From NCBI GenBank assembly GCA_014695255.1, contig JACJNX010000053.1, positions 62,001-126,000 of the forward strand: a DNA stretch of 64,000 bases, in the 5' to 3' direction. Below are positions 44,893-54,219 of this stretch, one piece after another. Source of the DNA: Cyanobacteria bacterium FACHB-63. Lineage in GTDB: Bacteria; Cyanobacteriota; Cyanobacteriia; Leptolyngbyales; Leptolyngbyaceae. The notes under the pieces are model-generated. The model saw nothing but the letters and a program-made list of their open reading frames with translations, searched no databases and was not told the origin of the DNA. A program made the position numbers and the translations under genes. Positions within the stretch are counted from its first letter, which is position 1. Every line of letters starts with the position of its first letter.

Positions 44893-47334
44893 ATGAGTCA
44901 AACTCTAGACGCTTGGTGGAACGTTCCTATGAATCAACTGATTACAGCAATTTTACAGAATTCCGAAGAAAAAGCAGCACTTCAGCAGCTTGTTGATCGT
45001 TTAAGTCGATCGGAGCAGCGCTATTTCCTCAAAAACGAGATTCTCCAAGCCTTTTTTGAATATTGTCACGAAACGCAGAAGCCTGCTCATTTCTTACATT
45101 CTTCGCATATTGCACACTTAATTCAGTACAGCCACGAACTGTTACTGGAAAGCGATCGCATTTGGTTAGTTCTGCGTCCGTGGATTGCCAGTCAACAGAT
45201 TTGGGCGATCGATTCAGCTTTAACCGAATGCGTCGCGATGCCTCCGAAAGCGATGCTAGAGGCTCGAGATCGATTTGTCGGTCATGCTCAGCCGAATTTG
45301 TTTGAAATCGATGTTACGCCCTTTTATGAAGGCAGCCCGACGATTGATGATCCGCGCAATATTGGGCAAGGACTTGCTTTTCTCAATCGTTACTTATCCA
45401 GCCAAGTTTTAGACGATCGGGAGTATTGGTTTAATCTGTTATTCGATGTGCTGCATCGGCATGAGTATGAAGGTATTCAGCTACTGATCAATGATTTCAT
45501 TCAGTCCGGTGAACATTTAGCGCAGCAGGTTCGACAAGCAATTCAAATTCTGCGATCGCGTCCTGCGGATGAGCCTTATCAAGATATTCACCCAGAGCTA
45601 CAGCCGCTCGGATTTGAGCCGGGATGGGGCAACACCGCAGAACGAGCGCGTCAAACGCTGGAACTGCTGGATCAGTTGATTATCATGCCACAAAGCGCCA
45701 TTTTAGAGGCATTTGTGGATCGATTCCCCTCGGTGTTTCGAGTCGTCTCCGTTTCGATTCATGGTTGGGTGGGACAAGAAGACTTGGGGCGACCGGAAAC
45801 ACTCGGACAAGTGGCTTATGTGTTGGATCAAGCCCGATCGCTCGATCGCCAATTGCAAGAGAACATTGAACTCACTGGATTGAAGATGTTAAACATCCAG
45901 CCGCAGGTCATTGTCTTAACGCGATTGATTCCAAACTGTGAAGGAACGCAGTGCGCTTTGCCTTTAGAGAAGATTGATGACACTGAGAATGCTTGGATTC
46001 TGCGGGTTCCGTTTCGGACATTTAATCCGAAAATCACCGACAATTGGATCTCTAAGTATCAGATTTGGGGCTATTTGGAAAGCTATGCGATCGATGCTCA
46101 AGCTCAATTACTCAAGCAACTTGGGGATAAACCAGATTTAATCATTGGTAACTATAGTGATGGAAATTTAGTGGCATCACTCATGGCACGTCAGCTCAAA
46201 GTGACACACTGTAATATTGCTCATTCGTTAGAGAAGCCAAAGCATTTATTTAGTAACCTTTACTGGCAGGAGTTAGAGCCGCAGTATCACTTTTCGGCTC
46301 AGTTCACCGCCGATCTGATCAGCATGAATGCGGCAGATTTTATTGTCACTTCCTCGTATCAAGAGATTGTGGGTTCTCCGGATACGTTTGGGCAGTACGA
46401 ATCTTACAAATGTTTCACAATGCCGCAGCTTTATCATGTGATTAACGGCATTGAATTATTTAACCCGAAATTTAATCGGATTGCGCCGGGAGTCGATGAA
46501 CGGGTCTTCTTTCCCTATATCGAATCTCGATCGCGCTTCTCCATCGATCGAGTGAACCAGCTATTATTCGACGAGCAAGAGGATCCTTACATCTTCGGCA
46601 AACTCGCTGATCCACAGCGTCGCCCACTTCTCGCAGTTGCACCCCTCACTGCGGTGAAAAATCTATGTGGGCTAGTCGAATGCTTTGGGCGCAGTGATTT
46701 ACACCAGCGTTGTAATTTAATTCTCGTTACTAATAATCTTCATATTAGAGATGCCATTAATGATCATGAAGCCGAAGAGATCGAGAAACTACATCGACTG
46801 ATTGATCATTATCAATTGCATGACCATATTCGATGGATTGGCAAACGCCTTTCTAATCCTGATCTCGGAGAAATGTATCGCTGCATTGCCGATCGTCAGG
46901 GAATTTTCGTTCATTTTGCTCGGTTTGAAGCATTTGGTCGGGTATTGCTCGAAGCGATGATTTCTGGATTACCCTCGTTTGTAACCGAGTTTGGGGGAAC
47001 GACTGAGATTATTGAAAACGACAAGTATGGAGTTTTGATTAACCCGACTGATCTCCAAGGTGCAGCGCGTAAGATCTTAGAGTTTCTCGATCGTGCAGAC
47101 GCTGATCCAACCTATTGGCAGTCTATGTCAGATCGAAGTATCCAACGAATTCATGATGAGTACAATTGGCATCATCACACGCAACAACTTTTACTCCTGA
47201 CTAAACTTTATAGTTTCTGGAATTATGTTCATCGCGAAAGTCGAGAATCGCTGTTACACTATCTCGACGCTTTGTTCCACTTGATCTACAAACCCAGAGC
47301 CGAACTCATTCTGGAACAACACCAGAAACAATAG
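44893..47334 (+). CDS. susA: Sucrose synthase
   Basis: 813 residues as drawn; ATG 44929 (MNQLITAILQNSEEK) aligns better with the start of cyanobacterial SusA and would give 801. It reversibly converts sucrose plus (U/A)DP to NDP-glucose plus fructose. Features: N-terminal regulatory region to ~250, then GT4 GT-B domains with GNYSDGNLVASLMARQL, THCNIAHSLEKPKH, IVTSSYQEIVG, and the nucleotide-binding FARFEAFGRVLLEAMISGLP. Cyanobacterial enzymes link sucrose to glycogen and cell-wall precursors. A disaccharide phosphorylase gene follows 35 nt later. Confidence 0.94.
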   Translation: MSQTLDAWWNVPMNQLITAILQNSEEKAALQQLVDRLSRSEQRYFLKNEILQAFFEYCHETQKPAHFLHSSHIAHLIQYSHELLLESDRIWLVLRPWIASQQIWAIDSALTECVAMPPKAMLEARDRFVGHAQPNLFEIDVTPFYEGSPTIDDPRNIGQGLAFLNRYLSSQVLDDREYWFNLLFDVLHRHEYEGIQLLINDFIQSGEHLAQQVRQAIQILRSRPADEPYQDIHPELQPLGFEPGWGNTAERARQTLELLDQLIIMPQSAILEAFVDRFPSVFRVVSVSIHGWVGQEDLGRPETLGQVAYVLDQARSLDRQLQENIELTGLKMLNIQPQVIVLTRLIPNCEGTQCALPLEKIDDTENAWILRVPFRTFNPKITDNWISKYQIWGYLESYAIDAQAQLLKQLGDKPDLIIGNYSDGNLVASLMARQLKVTHCNIAHSLEKPKHLFSNLYWQELEPQYHFSAQFTADLISMNAADFIVTSSYQEIVGSPDTFGQYESYKCFTMPQLYHVINGIELFNPKFNRIAPGVDERVFFPYIESRSRFSIDRVNQLLFDEQEDPYIFGKLADPQRRPLLAVAPLTAVKNLCGLVECFGRSDLHQRCNLILVTNNLHIRDAINDHEAEEIEKLHRLIDHYQLHDHIRWIGKRLSNPDLGEMYRCIADRQGIFVHFARFEAFGRVLLEAMISGLPSFVTEFGGTTEIIENDKYGVLINPTDLQGAARKILEFLDRADADPTYWQSMSDRSIQRIHDEYNWHHHTQQLLLLTKLYSFWNYVHRESRESLLHYLDALFHLIYKPRAELILEQHQKQ

Positions 47335-47369
47335 CCCCTGAACATTCACGCCTCCCGGAGTTTTGCCCC

Positions 47370-50288
47370 ATGACTCAGACCGATCGCTCTCCTTTGATTT
47401 ACACCGACTGGACAGTCATCGAAACTCAATTCGACCCAAAGCTGACCAACACCCGCGAAACGATTTTTACGATCGGCAATGGCTATCTTGGCACTCGCGG
47501 CAGCTTCGAGGAAGGATTTTCTCAGTCTCAACCTGCGACACTGATTCACGGGGTTTATGACGATGTTCCGGTAGTTTACACCGAGCTTGTGAACTGTCCT
47601 GACTGGTTGCCGTTGTTGATCATTGTGGATGGCGATCGGTTTCGGCTCGATCAAGGTGAGATTCTCAGCTATGAACGTCAGCTTGATGTCAAACGGGCGG
47701 TGTTAAGTCGATCGATCAAGTGGCGCAGTCCAAGCGGAAAAACGATTTCACTGAACTTTGAGCGGTTCGCGAGTTTGGCAGATGAACATATTGTCGGGCT
47801 GCGCTGTCAGATTACCACAGAACAAGATACTAACATTGAAGTGCAAGCGAGCATCAATGGTTATCCAGAAAACCAAGGCTTTAACCATTGGGAACAGTTG
47901 GGACAAGGTAAAACAGAACACGGAGTCTGGCTGCAAGTCCGCACTCGCACCTCACATATCGAGCTTGCAATGGCTTCGAGCTTGTTGCTCAACGGTGCAG
48001 AAGGAACCGTTCAAACGACCAATGTTCCCGGCTATCCAACCTTAACCACAACCTTTACGGCTCTAAGCGGGAAAACGATTACGATCGAGAACCTAATCAC
48101 GATCTACACTTCTCGCGACACCGAAGCTCCGGTTAAAGCTGCACAAACAAAGCTTGCCACCTTAACTAACTATCAAACCTTATTTGATGCTCATGCCCAA
48201 AGCTGGGCAGAAGCTTGGCAACAAAGCGACATTGTAATCGAAGGCGATCTTCGCGCTCAGTTCGCTGTGCGCTACAACTTGTTTCAATTGCTCATTGCTG
48301 CGGCACGACACAACGATCGCGTCAGCATTCCAGCAAAAACGCTCTCTGGGTTTGGCTATCGCGGTCACGTCTTTTGGGACACCGAGATCTTTATTCTGCC
48401 GTTCTTTACTTTCACTCAGCCGCATCTAGCAAGAAATTTGCTCAGCTATCGATATCACACGATCGAGGGCGCACGTCGTAAAGCTGTTTACTACGGCTAC
48501 AAAGGTGCAATGTATGCTTGGGAAAGTGCAGATACTGGAGATGAAGTGACCCCACGCTGGGCATTACCAAAAGATCCTTACGGTGAAGACATTCGGATTT
48601 GGTGTCGCGATCGTGAAATTCACATTAGTGCCGATATTGCCTATGCTGCATGGTACTACTGGCAAGCCACTAATGATGATGAGTGGATGCGCGATTATGG
48701 CTGTGAAATCATCCTCGATACGGCTGTGTTTTGGATGAGTCGAACCGAATGGAGTACACAGCATGAACGCTTCGAGATTCGGGAAGTGATTGGTGCAGAT
48801 GAATATCATGAACACGTCGATAACAATGCGTTCACCAATCGCATGGCACAATGGCACCTGGAAAAAGCCATCTATATCTATGATTGGTTGAATCAATGTT
48901 ATCCCGATCGCTTGCAAGACTTGTGCGATCGTTTAAAAATCACGCCAGAACGTCGATCGCGTTGGCAAGACATTGCTAACAATATGTGGATTCCTTATGA
49001 CTCATCTGGATTGATCGAACAATGCGAAGGCTTCTTCAATCTCAAAGATATCAATCTGCAAGACTATGAACCGCGCAGCAAATCAATGCAGGAGATTCTA
49101 GGGATTGCAGGTGCAGACAAAGCGCAAGTTCTCAAGCAACCGGATGTCTTGATGCTGCTGTATCTGATGCGGCAATCTCAAGAGTTTCCTTACTCACAGG
49201 AATCTTTAGAAGCAAACTGGAACTACTACGCGCCTCGCACTGATATCACGTATGGATCATCTTTAGGTCCAGCGATTCATGCAATTCTGGCATCGGATCT
49301 CAACAAAACGATCGAAGCCTACGATCGCTTTATGCAAGCTGTATTAGTTGACCTCGAAGACACGCGCGGCAATGCACCTCACGGCATTCACGGCGCATCC
49401 GCAGGGGGCATCTGGCAAGCCGTTGTCCTTGGCTTCGGCGGTATCCAATTTGGCGATGAACCCTTTGCCCATCCGCATCTTCCCCCCGGTTGGACGCGGC
49501 TCAAATTCCGCCTACACTGGCGCGGCAAGTGGCACGAATTCGACCTCAAAGCAGAACCCAAACCTTCTAAACCAATTATGACTTCTTCGATTCCTTCTTC
49601 TAACATTCAAGGCGCAATCTTCGATCTCGATGGTGTCATTACCGACACGGCAGAATATCATTACCGCTCTTGGCAGCGGCTTGCCGACGAAGAGGGCATT
49701 CCCTTCGATCGTCAGTCAAACGAAGCTCTACGCGGTGTTTCCCGGCGCGAATCTTTGATGAAAATCATCGGCGATCGTTCTTACAGCGAAGAACAAATTC
49801 AACAGATGATGGAGCGCAAAAATCAATATTATGTTGACTCTATCCAAGCCTTTTCACCTGATGACTTGCTGCCTGGAGCGCTGAATTTACTGAAAGAGCT
49901 GAAACAAGCAGGAATTAAAATTGCGCTGGGATCAGGCAGTAAGAATGCACGTCCGGTGCTGGAAAAATTAGGCATTGCTGATCAATTTGACGCGATCTCA
50001 GATGGGTACAGTGTCGATCGAGCAAAGCCCGCGCCGGATCTGTTCCTTTTTGCCGCAAAAGAACTCGGACTTCCTCCAGAACAATGCGTCGTGTTTGAAG
50101 ATGCCGAAGCCGGAGTGGAAGCCGCTTTAGCTGGAAATATGTGGGCAGTGGGATTAGGTCCGGTTGAGCGCGTGGGTGAAGCACATATTGCTCTTCCAAG
50201 CTTAGCAGAGGTACATTGGGCAGATTTACTCGCTCAGTTGCAGCAAATCGCGAAAGAAGGCGGTAGAAAAGCAGAGTTGATTCGATAG
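47370..50288 (+). CDS. GH65 disaccharide phosphorylase fused to beta-phosphoglucomutase
   Basis: 972 residues, two enzymes in one chain. Residues ~10-735 are a glycoside hydrolase family 65 inverting phosphorylase (maltose/trehalose/kojibiose type): NTRETIFTIGNGYLGTRGSF, GHVFWDTEIFILPFF, catalytic acid Glu478 within VIGADEYHEHVDNNAFTN, and the C-terminal sandwich LPPGWTRLKFRLHWRG. Residues ~745-972 are a HAD-family beta-phosphoglucomutase: nucleophile Asp752 in AIFDLDGVITDTAEYHYRSW, KIALGSGSKNA, FEDAEAGVEAALAGNMWAVG. The product beta-glucose-1-phosphate would pass directly to the mutase to give glucose-6-phosphate. Met737 may mark the old mutase start. Disaccharide specificity undetermined. 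Confidence 0.93.
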   Translation: MTQTDRSPLIYTDWTVIETQFDPKLTNTRETIFTIGNGYLGTRGSFEEGFSQSQPATLIHGVYDDVPVVYTELVNCPDWLPLLIIVDGDRFRLDQGEILSYERQLDVKRAVLSRSIKWRSPSGKTISLNFERFASLADEHIVGLRCQITTEQDTNIEVQASINGYPENQGFNHWEQLGQGKTEHGVWLQVRTRTSHIELAMASSLLLNGAEGTVQTTNVPGYPTLTTTFTALSGKTITIENLITIYTSRDTEAPVKAAQTKLATLTNYQTLFDAHAQSWAEAWQQSDIVIEGDLRAQFAVRYNLFQLLIAAARHNDRVSIPAKTLSGFGYRGHVFWDTEIFILPFFTFTQPHLARNLLSYRYHTIEGARRKAVYYGYKGAMYAWESADTGDEVTPRWALPKDPYGEDIRIWCRDREIHISADIAYAAWYYWQATNDDEWMRDYGCEIILDTAVFWMSRTEWSTQHERFEIREVIGADEYHEHVDNNAFTNRMAQWHLEKAIYIYDWLNQCYPDRLQDLCDRLKITPERRSRWQDIANNMWIPYDSSGLIEQCEGFFNLKDINLQDYEPRSKSMQEILGIAGADKAQVLKQPDVLMLLYLMRQSQEFPYSQESLEANWNYYAPRTDITYGSSLGPAIHAILASDLNKTIEAYDRFMQAVLVDLEDTRGNAPHGIHGASAGGIWQAVVLGFGGIQFGDEPFAHPHLPPGWTRLKFRLHWRGKWHEFDLKAEPKPSKPIMTSSIPSSNIQGAIFDLDGVITDTAEYHYRSWQRLADEEGIPFDRQSNEALRGVSRRESLMKIIGDRSYSEEQIQQMMERKNQYYVDSIQAFSPDDLLPGALNLLKELKQAGIKIALGSGSKNARPVLEKLGIADQFDAISDGYSVDRAKPAPDLFLFAAKELGLPPEQCVVFEDAEAGVEAALAGNMWAVGLGPVERVGEAHIALPSLAEVHWADLLAQLQQIAKEGGRKAELIR

Positions 50289-50293
50289 TTAGG

Positions 50294-50341
50294 TGATCAG
50301 GCGATCGGGCAGCAACAATCTGCGCTGCGATCGCCTGATCA
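50294..50341. terminator. Bidirectional hairpin between convergent genes
   Basis: TGATCAGGCGATCG and CGATCGCCTGATCA form a perfect 14-bp stem with a ~20-nt loop, immediately after the fusion gene and before the convergent lipoprotein gene. The arms include HIP1-like CGATCG cores. Confidence 0.75.
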
Positions 50342-50355
50342 ACCAAAGTTACGCT

Positions 50356-51414
50356 TTAACACCCATAACCCGCACCTGTGAACACAGATTTAAGCTGATT
50401 GTTCTGCAATTCATAAACACTGAAGTTAATTGCTTCATAACCATTGTTTTGAATCAGCACTTCCTGTTTGCCATCGCTATTTGCGTCGATCGCGCCCAAC
50501 ACTTCGTAGGCACGCGATACTTCGCCCGATGGAACAAAGTAAGGAACAACCTGACTTGTCAAGATTTTGGGTTGTGGTGCAGTGTAGCCTAACCAAACAT
50601 TTGCATAGATCGATTGAACAGTGGGACGATTTGAAGATGTTACAGGTCTAGCGGGTGCTTTTCGTAGCTTGCCGTAGACTTCGGGTTTGCCGTCGCGATC
50701 GAGATCAAATACCTGCACATCAATCAGCGAAACTGACCCTTGCACAGCTTTTGCCTGCGGATTTTTGGCAATTTCGCGGGTGCCGATTTGCATCAGATCT
50801 TTGCGGTATTGTGCTGTTTGAGCAGACGTTAAGCGAACCGGAGCGACAGCAGATGGAACAGATTGTGCTGCAAGGGTAGAGCGCCAAGTTTCATCAAACT
50901 CCTGACCATTGAAGAAGCCACTTGACCGTCTTTCACGATCGCGAGGAAGCTGATTAAACATTGTTTGAACATTAGATTGCCCCAGGAGTTTTCCTCGCCC
51001 GATTAACAGCGACGAACAAGCAAACTGACTCACGCCTAAGCGATCGGCCTTGAACTGTCCTAGTGACTTGCCCTGAGTGTTAGTTACCGTAAAGGTTGAT
51101 CTGGAATTAAGAACGCTTCTTGCAGCATTGCGCTTAACGATATCGGCTTCTTTAGCGTTTTGCCGCATCTCAGGCGTGACATCAACGCTGGCATCACTGT
51201 AACGACCATTTTTGTACTGAGCGATCGGATAGATTTCGCCGCGATATTGTTGATTCAGATTATTGCGCTTAACAATGAATAGCCCAATCAGCTTGTCTTG
51301 ACGCGGCAATGGAGATTGAGCGATCTCAACCGAGCGCGATTCGGTACCTAAAAGCGCACAACTGCCTAACACTAAAGCAGTCCCGACTCCAGCGAAAAGC
51401 TTAAGATTAATCAT
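50356..51414 (-). CDS. Lipoprotein of unknown function with FG-GAP-like acidic loops
   Basis: 352 residues. The signal KLFAGVGTALVLGSC contains a lipobox (LGSC), so the mature protein begins at Cys19. The first half is basic and unrecognised. The second half has acidic calcium-loop-like motifs: VFDLDRDGKPEVYGKLR and AIDANSDGKQEVLIQNNG, as in FG-GAP/VCBS-type repeats. It ends in VFTGAGYGC. No domain assigned with confidence. The gene is isolated, converging on the GH65 fusion gene. Confidence 0.72.
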   Translation of the reverse strand: MINLKLFAGVGTALVLGSCALLGTESRSVEIAQSPLPRQDKLIGLFIVKRNNLNQQYRGEIYPIAQYKNGRYSDASVDVTPEMRQNAKEADIVKRNAARSVLNSRSTFTVTNTQGKSLGQFKADRLGVSQFACSSLLIGRGKLLGQSNVQTMFNQLPRDRERRSSGFFNGQEFDETWRSTLAAQSVPSAVAPVRLTSAQTAQYRKDLMQIGTREIAKNPQAKAVQGSVSLIDVQVFDLDRDGKPEVYGKLRKAPARPVTSSNRPTVQSIYANVWLGYTAPQPKILTSQVVPYFVPSGEVSRAYEVLGAIDANSDGKQEVLIQNNGYEAINFSVYELQNNQLKSVFTGAGYGC

Positions 51415-51705
51415 GTTGTGAATCTATGGTGATGACTTCAGGAAGAGAAGATGGCGGTGATAGGTGAATTTCTCACCTGAGTTTCTCAATGTAGAGAGCA
51501 GTTCACTCACCAACGCCATGCAGAGAAGTCTCAACTGCTTTGATGTGAATTGAGATTTGCATCCTCCGGTACATAGATTCAGCGATCGCATCGTAAGTTC
51601 CGCAAAGCTTTTTCGGACTCAGCAACCCTGCAATCTCCTGCTCTGAAGTGAATCGCAACCCATTTTCAAAAACCGGCGCAATTCACTTCGAGAGGTGCGA
51701 TCGCG
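51415..51705. other. Intergenic region, ~290 bp
   Basis: No gene or strong structure seen; probably holds the promoter of the 50356-51414 lipoprotein gene and the end of the 51706 transcript. Confidence 0.4.
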
Positions 51706-52146
51706 CTAGTTTTTGTTCAGCAAGAAGACAAAATTGCTGTTGGCGACTTGTCCTGACATTGAGGCACCCTTGATTGTTCCACTCAACATCAGCGCAGTAT
51801 TGCCGCTGAATTTCTCAAGCTTCAGGCTCACCTTGTTGCCTGTTTGCGTGCCGCTCAGCTTGCCTTGTTGCAGCACTCCACCTTCGCCTAACACTTGCCA
51901 TGTACCTTGATAGCCCGATGCGCTGCTCTTGATCTGCAATCGCAGAGAAGTAACCGCATCATCGCCTTTGCTGTGCATTCCGCCTTGCCAAACTCCGATC
52001 GCGGATGCAGGCATCGTGAAGCTGTTGAGAGGCTGAACTGGGAACTGTCCTTGTTGTACTGTTTGTGCGTGTGTCGGTTGTAGAGCGATTCCAGTTGATA
52101 GGGTGGTTGCGGTAAACAGTGCGATCAAGGTGTTGCGAGCTTTCAT
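51706..52146 (-). CDS. Secreted hypothetical protein
   Basis: 146 residues from ATG 52146, with a typical Sec signal (RNTLIALFTATTLSTGIAL, cleavage after THA). The mature part looks like a small beta-rich domain: SAIGVWQGGMHSKGDDAVTS, SASGYQGTWQVLGEGGVLQQ, GKLSGTQTGNKVSLKLEKF and ALMLSGTIKGASMSGQVANS. The GxxxGxW...LxGxxxG pattern recalls small lipocalin-like or calycin domains, but this is a loose impression. Single gene. Confidence 0.7.
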   Translation of the reverse strand: MKARNTLIALFTATTLSTGIALQPTHAQTVQQGQFPVQPLNSFTMPASAIGVWQGGMHSKGDDAVTSLRLQIKSSASGYQGTWQVLGEGGVLQQGKLSGTQTGNKVSLKLEKFSGNTALMLSGTIKGASMSGQVANSNFVFLLNKN

Positions 52147-52275
52147 TTGATATCTCCTAAAGTTTGAGTCGTGAGGTGTAAAACGTTGTTGCGCTCTACA
52201 CTTCACAAGTAGGGCGGAGAAGAAACTTTTATGCACACCCGATCGAACTTTTTTCCAAATTAGGAAAATGCAGAA

Positions 52276-53577
52276 TCAAACTCCTGCTTGTTCCGCTAGT
52301 TGCTGCCGCACCTGGTCTGCATTGTTCAACAGATCAGATTGTGCGATCGCGCTTTGCTCCCCGGTTTTCAGCCATTTAAGCTGTACGGTTCCATTCTCTG
52401 CTTCGGCATCACCGAGAATCAAACAAGCCGCAGCCCCGGAACGATCGGCACGTTTGAATTGTTTTCCAAATGCACTGCCGCTCATATCTAACTCGGTTGC
52501 AAATCCAATACGGCGAAGGGATTGAGCCAGTTTTAAGGCTTGCGCTTCTGCGGCTTCACCCCGCGATACTACATAGAAATCGATGCTTGCACCGCGCTTC
52601 GCGTTCGAGCTTGCTTGAGTGTGCTGCATTTTCTGCAATAGAATCACAAGCCGTTCTAGTCCCATTGCCCAACCGACCGCAGGCGTATCTGCACCGCCTA
52701 ATTGTGCAACCAATCCGTCATATCGTCCACCTGCACAGACGGTTGCCTGTGCGCCTAAATCATTAGACTGGATTTCAAAGACGGTGTGTGTGTAATAATC
52801 TAAGCCGCGCACTAATCGCGCATTGATATTACAAGGAATTCCAAGATCTTCGAGAAGGGCCTGAACGAGATCGAATCTCTGTTTAGACTCCGCACTCAAG
52901 TAATCTAAAATGCTTGGTGCATTTTCTAAGATTGCTTGGGTTTGTGCATCTTTAGAATCGAGAATTCTAAGCGGGTTTTTGGTCAAGCGAGTTTGAGAAT
53001 CGGGATCGAGTTTGTCTTTGAGAGGCGTGAGAAATTCAATTAATGCCGTGCGGTAATTTTGGCGATCGTCTGCATTTCCGATCGAATTCAATTGCAGCGT
53101 GAGATTCTTTAATCCGATCGATTGCAGAATATCAGTCGCGATCGCAATCACCTCTGCATCGGCTCTCACGTCTCCGCTTCCTAAAACCTCAACACCCAAT
53201 TGATGAAACTGCCGTTGCCGTCCTGCTTGTGGACGCTCATATCGAAACATCGCTCCGGTGTACCACAAACGCTGTACTCCACCTTGAGCCTGCATTCCGT
53301 GTTCGATGTACGATCGCACCACTCCCGCCGTTCCTTCCGGTCGCAGCGTAATCGAGCGATCGCCCCGATCTTTGAACGTATACATTTCTTTGCCGACCAC
53401 ATCGGTTGCTTCTCCGATGCCGCGCTCAAACAAATCGGTCTGCTCAAACATCGGAGTGCGAATTTCTTGATAAGCCGCACGCGAGAGCGTTTCACGAGCG
53501 ATCGCTTCAATTCGTTGCCAGTTGCCGATTTCTTCCGGCAAAATATCCCGCGTTCCGCGAGTCGCTTGAATACCCAT
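52276..53577 (-). CDS. hisS: Histidyl-tRNA synthetase
   Basis: 433 residues from ATG 53577. Class II aminoacyl-tRNA synthetase: GIQATRGTRDILPEEIGNWQ start, motif 2 MFRYERPQAGRQRQFHQLGV, the histidine-specific LVRGLDYYTHTVFEIQ, and motif 3 GWAMGLERLVILLQ; the C-terminal anticodon-binding domain (IDFYVVSRGEAAEAQALKLA) is complete. Single gene. Confidence 0.97.
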   Translation of the reverse strand: MGIQATRGTRDILPEEIGNWQRIEAIARETLSRAAYQEIRTPMFEQTDLFERGIGEATDVVGKEMYTFKDRGDRSITLRPEGTAGVVRSYIEHGMQAQGGVQRLWYTGAMFRYERPQAGRQRQFHQLGVEVLGSGDVRADAEVIAIATDILQSIGLKNLTLQLNSIGNADDRQNYRTALIEFLTPLKDKLDPDSQTRLTKNPLRILDSKDAQTQAILENAPSILDYLSAESKQRFDLVQALLEDLGIPCNINARLVRGLDYYTHTVFEIQSNDLGAQATVCAGGRYDGLVAQLGGADTPAVGWAMGLERLVILLQKMQHTQASSNAKRGASIDFYVVSRGEAAEAQALKLAQSLRRIGFATELDMSGSAFGKQFKRADRSGAAACLILGDAEAENGTVQLKWLKTGEQSAIAQSDLLNNADQVRQQLAEQAGV

Positions 53578-53800
53578 GTCACACAAAATCAAATTCGCTT
53601 ACTCAGTCTACCGACAAAGTTAAGCATTATGGTTACGACCCCTGACAAATTCGGCTAGTGAGGGCTAGGTTCTCGATCGTGTATTCCTTGCAAACTGAAA
53701 ATGTCATTGTCACGAACAACATCGTAAAGACGATCGCCATACTTGCCAAATCACGAGATTGAACGTTTATCCCCATCCAAACTCAATCTCAAGCGAAGTC
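53578..53800. other. Intergenic, start of the accessory region
   Basis: Nothing coding seen. HIP1-type CGATCG sites still occur here (near 53674 and 53732). Confidence 0.35.
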
Positions 53801-53890
53801 AGCTAACGGTAAAACGTAGCGGTGGTAGATAAACTTAAATTAAGCACCAGCGGTTTCATCCGTCCGCTGCCGTAGCGTGTTATTTTGCCG
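53801..53890 (-). repeat. attC-like imperfect palindrome, copy 1
   Basis: Read on the minus strand it starts with ATAACAC, has inner arms GGCAGCGGACGG and CCACCGCTACG that pair imperfectly with an unpaired base, and ends CCGTTAGCT. The terminal GTTAGCT is one base off the attC core GTTRRRY. It is clearly homologous to 55212-55304 (shared AAAACG(T/C)AGCGG(T/C)GG and CCGCTGCCGT blocks). The size of about 90 bp fits integron attC sites. Confidence 0.6.
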
Positions 53891-54219
53891 CATAAAGCAA
53901 TATTTATAATTAGACACTGACGCATACCTACTCTTTACTAGGTGGTGTTTCTTCTCCTAACAATTGCCGATCGTTCTTTAATCCCGTGACTGCGGAATCT
54001 AAGATATCAGGAAAGGGATTGAACTCCTCCTACACCAATTACACAGCACAAGAGAAGAAGCCAAAGATATTGCTCATCTCCTACTTTAGATAAGCCTATC
54101 TCAACCTGTAGACCCACGTTTTCCCCTACCCTTCTCCCTATGGTGAGGAGGTCAATAGCTCCCATTTTGCAACACTTCGAGAATGGGTTAGCGATAATAA
54201 TTAGTAGGAAAAATAAACC
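53891..54219. other. Region upstream of the Mn catalase
   Basis: About 330 bp, with no convincing gene. A minus-strand frame starts inside the catalase gene here and is rejected. A ribosome-binding AGGA precedes the catalase ATG. Confidence 0.35.
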
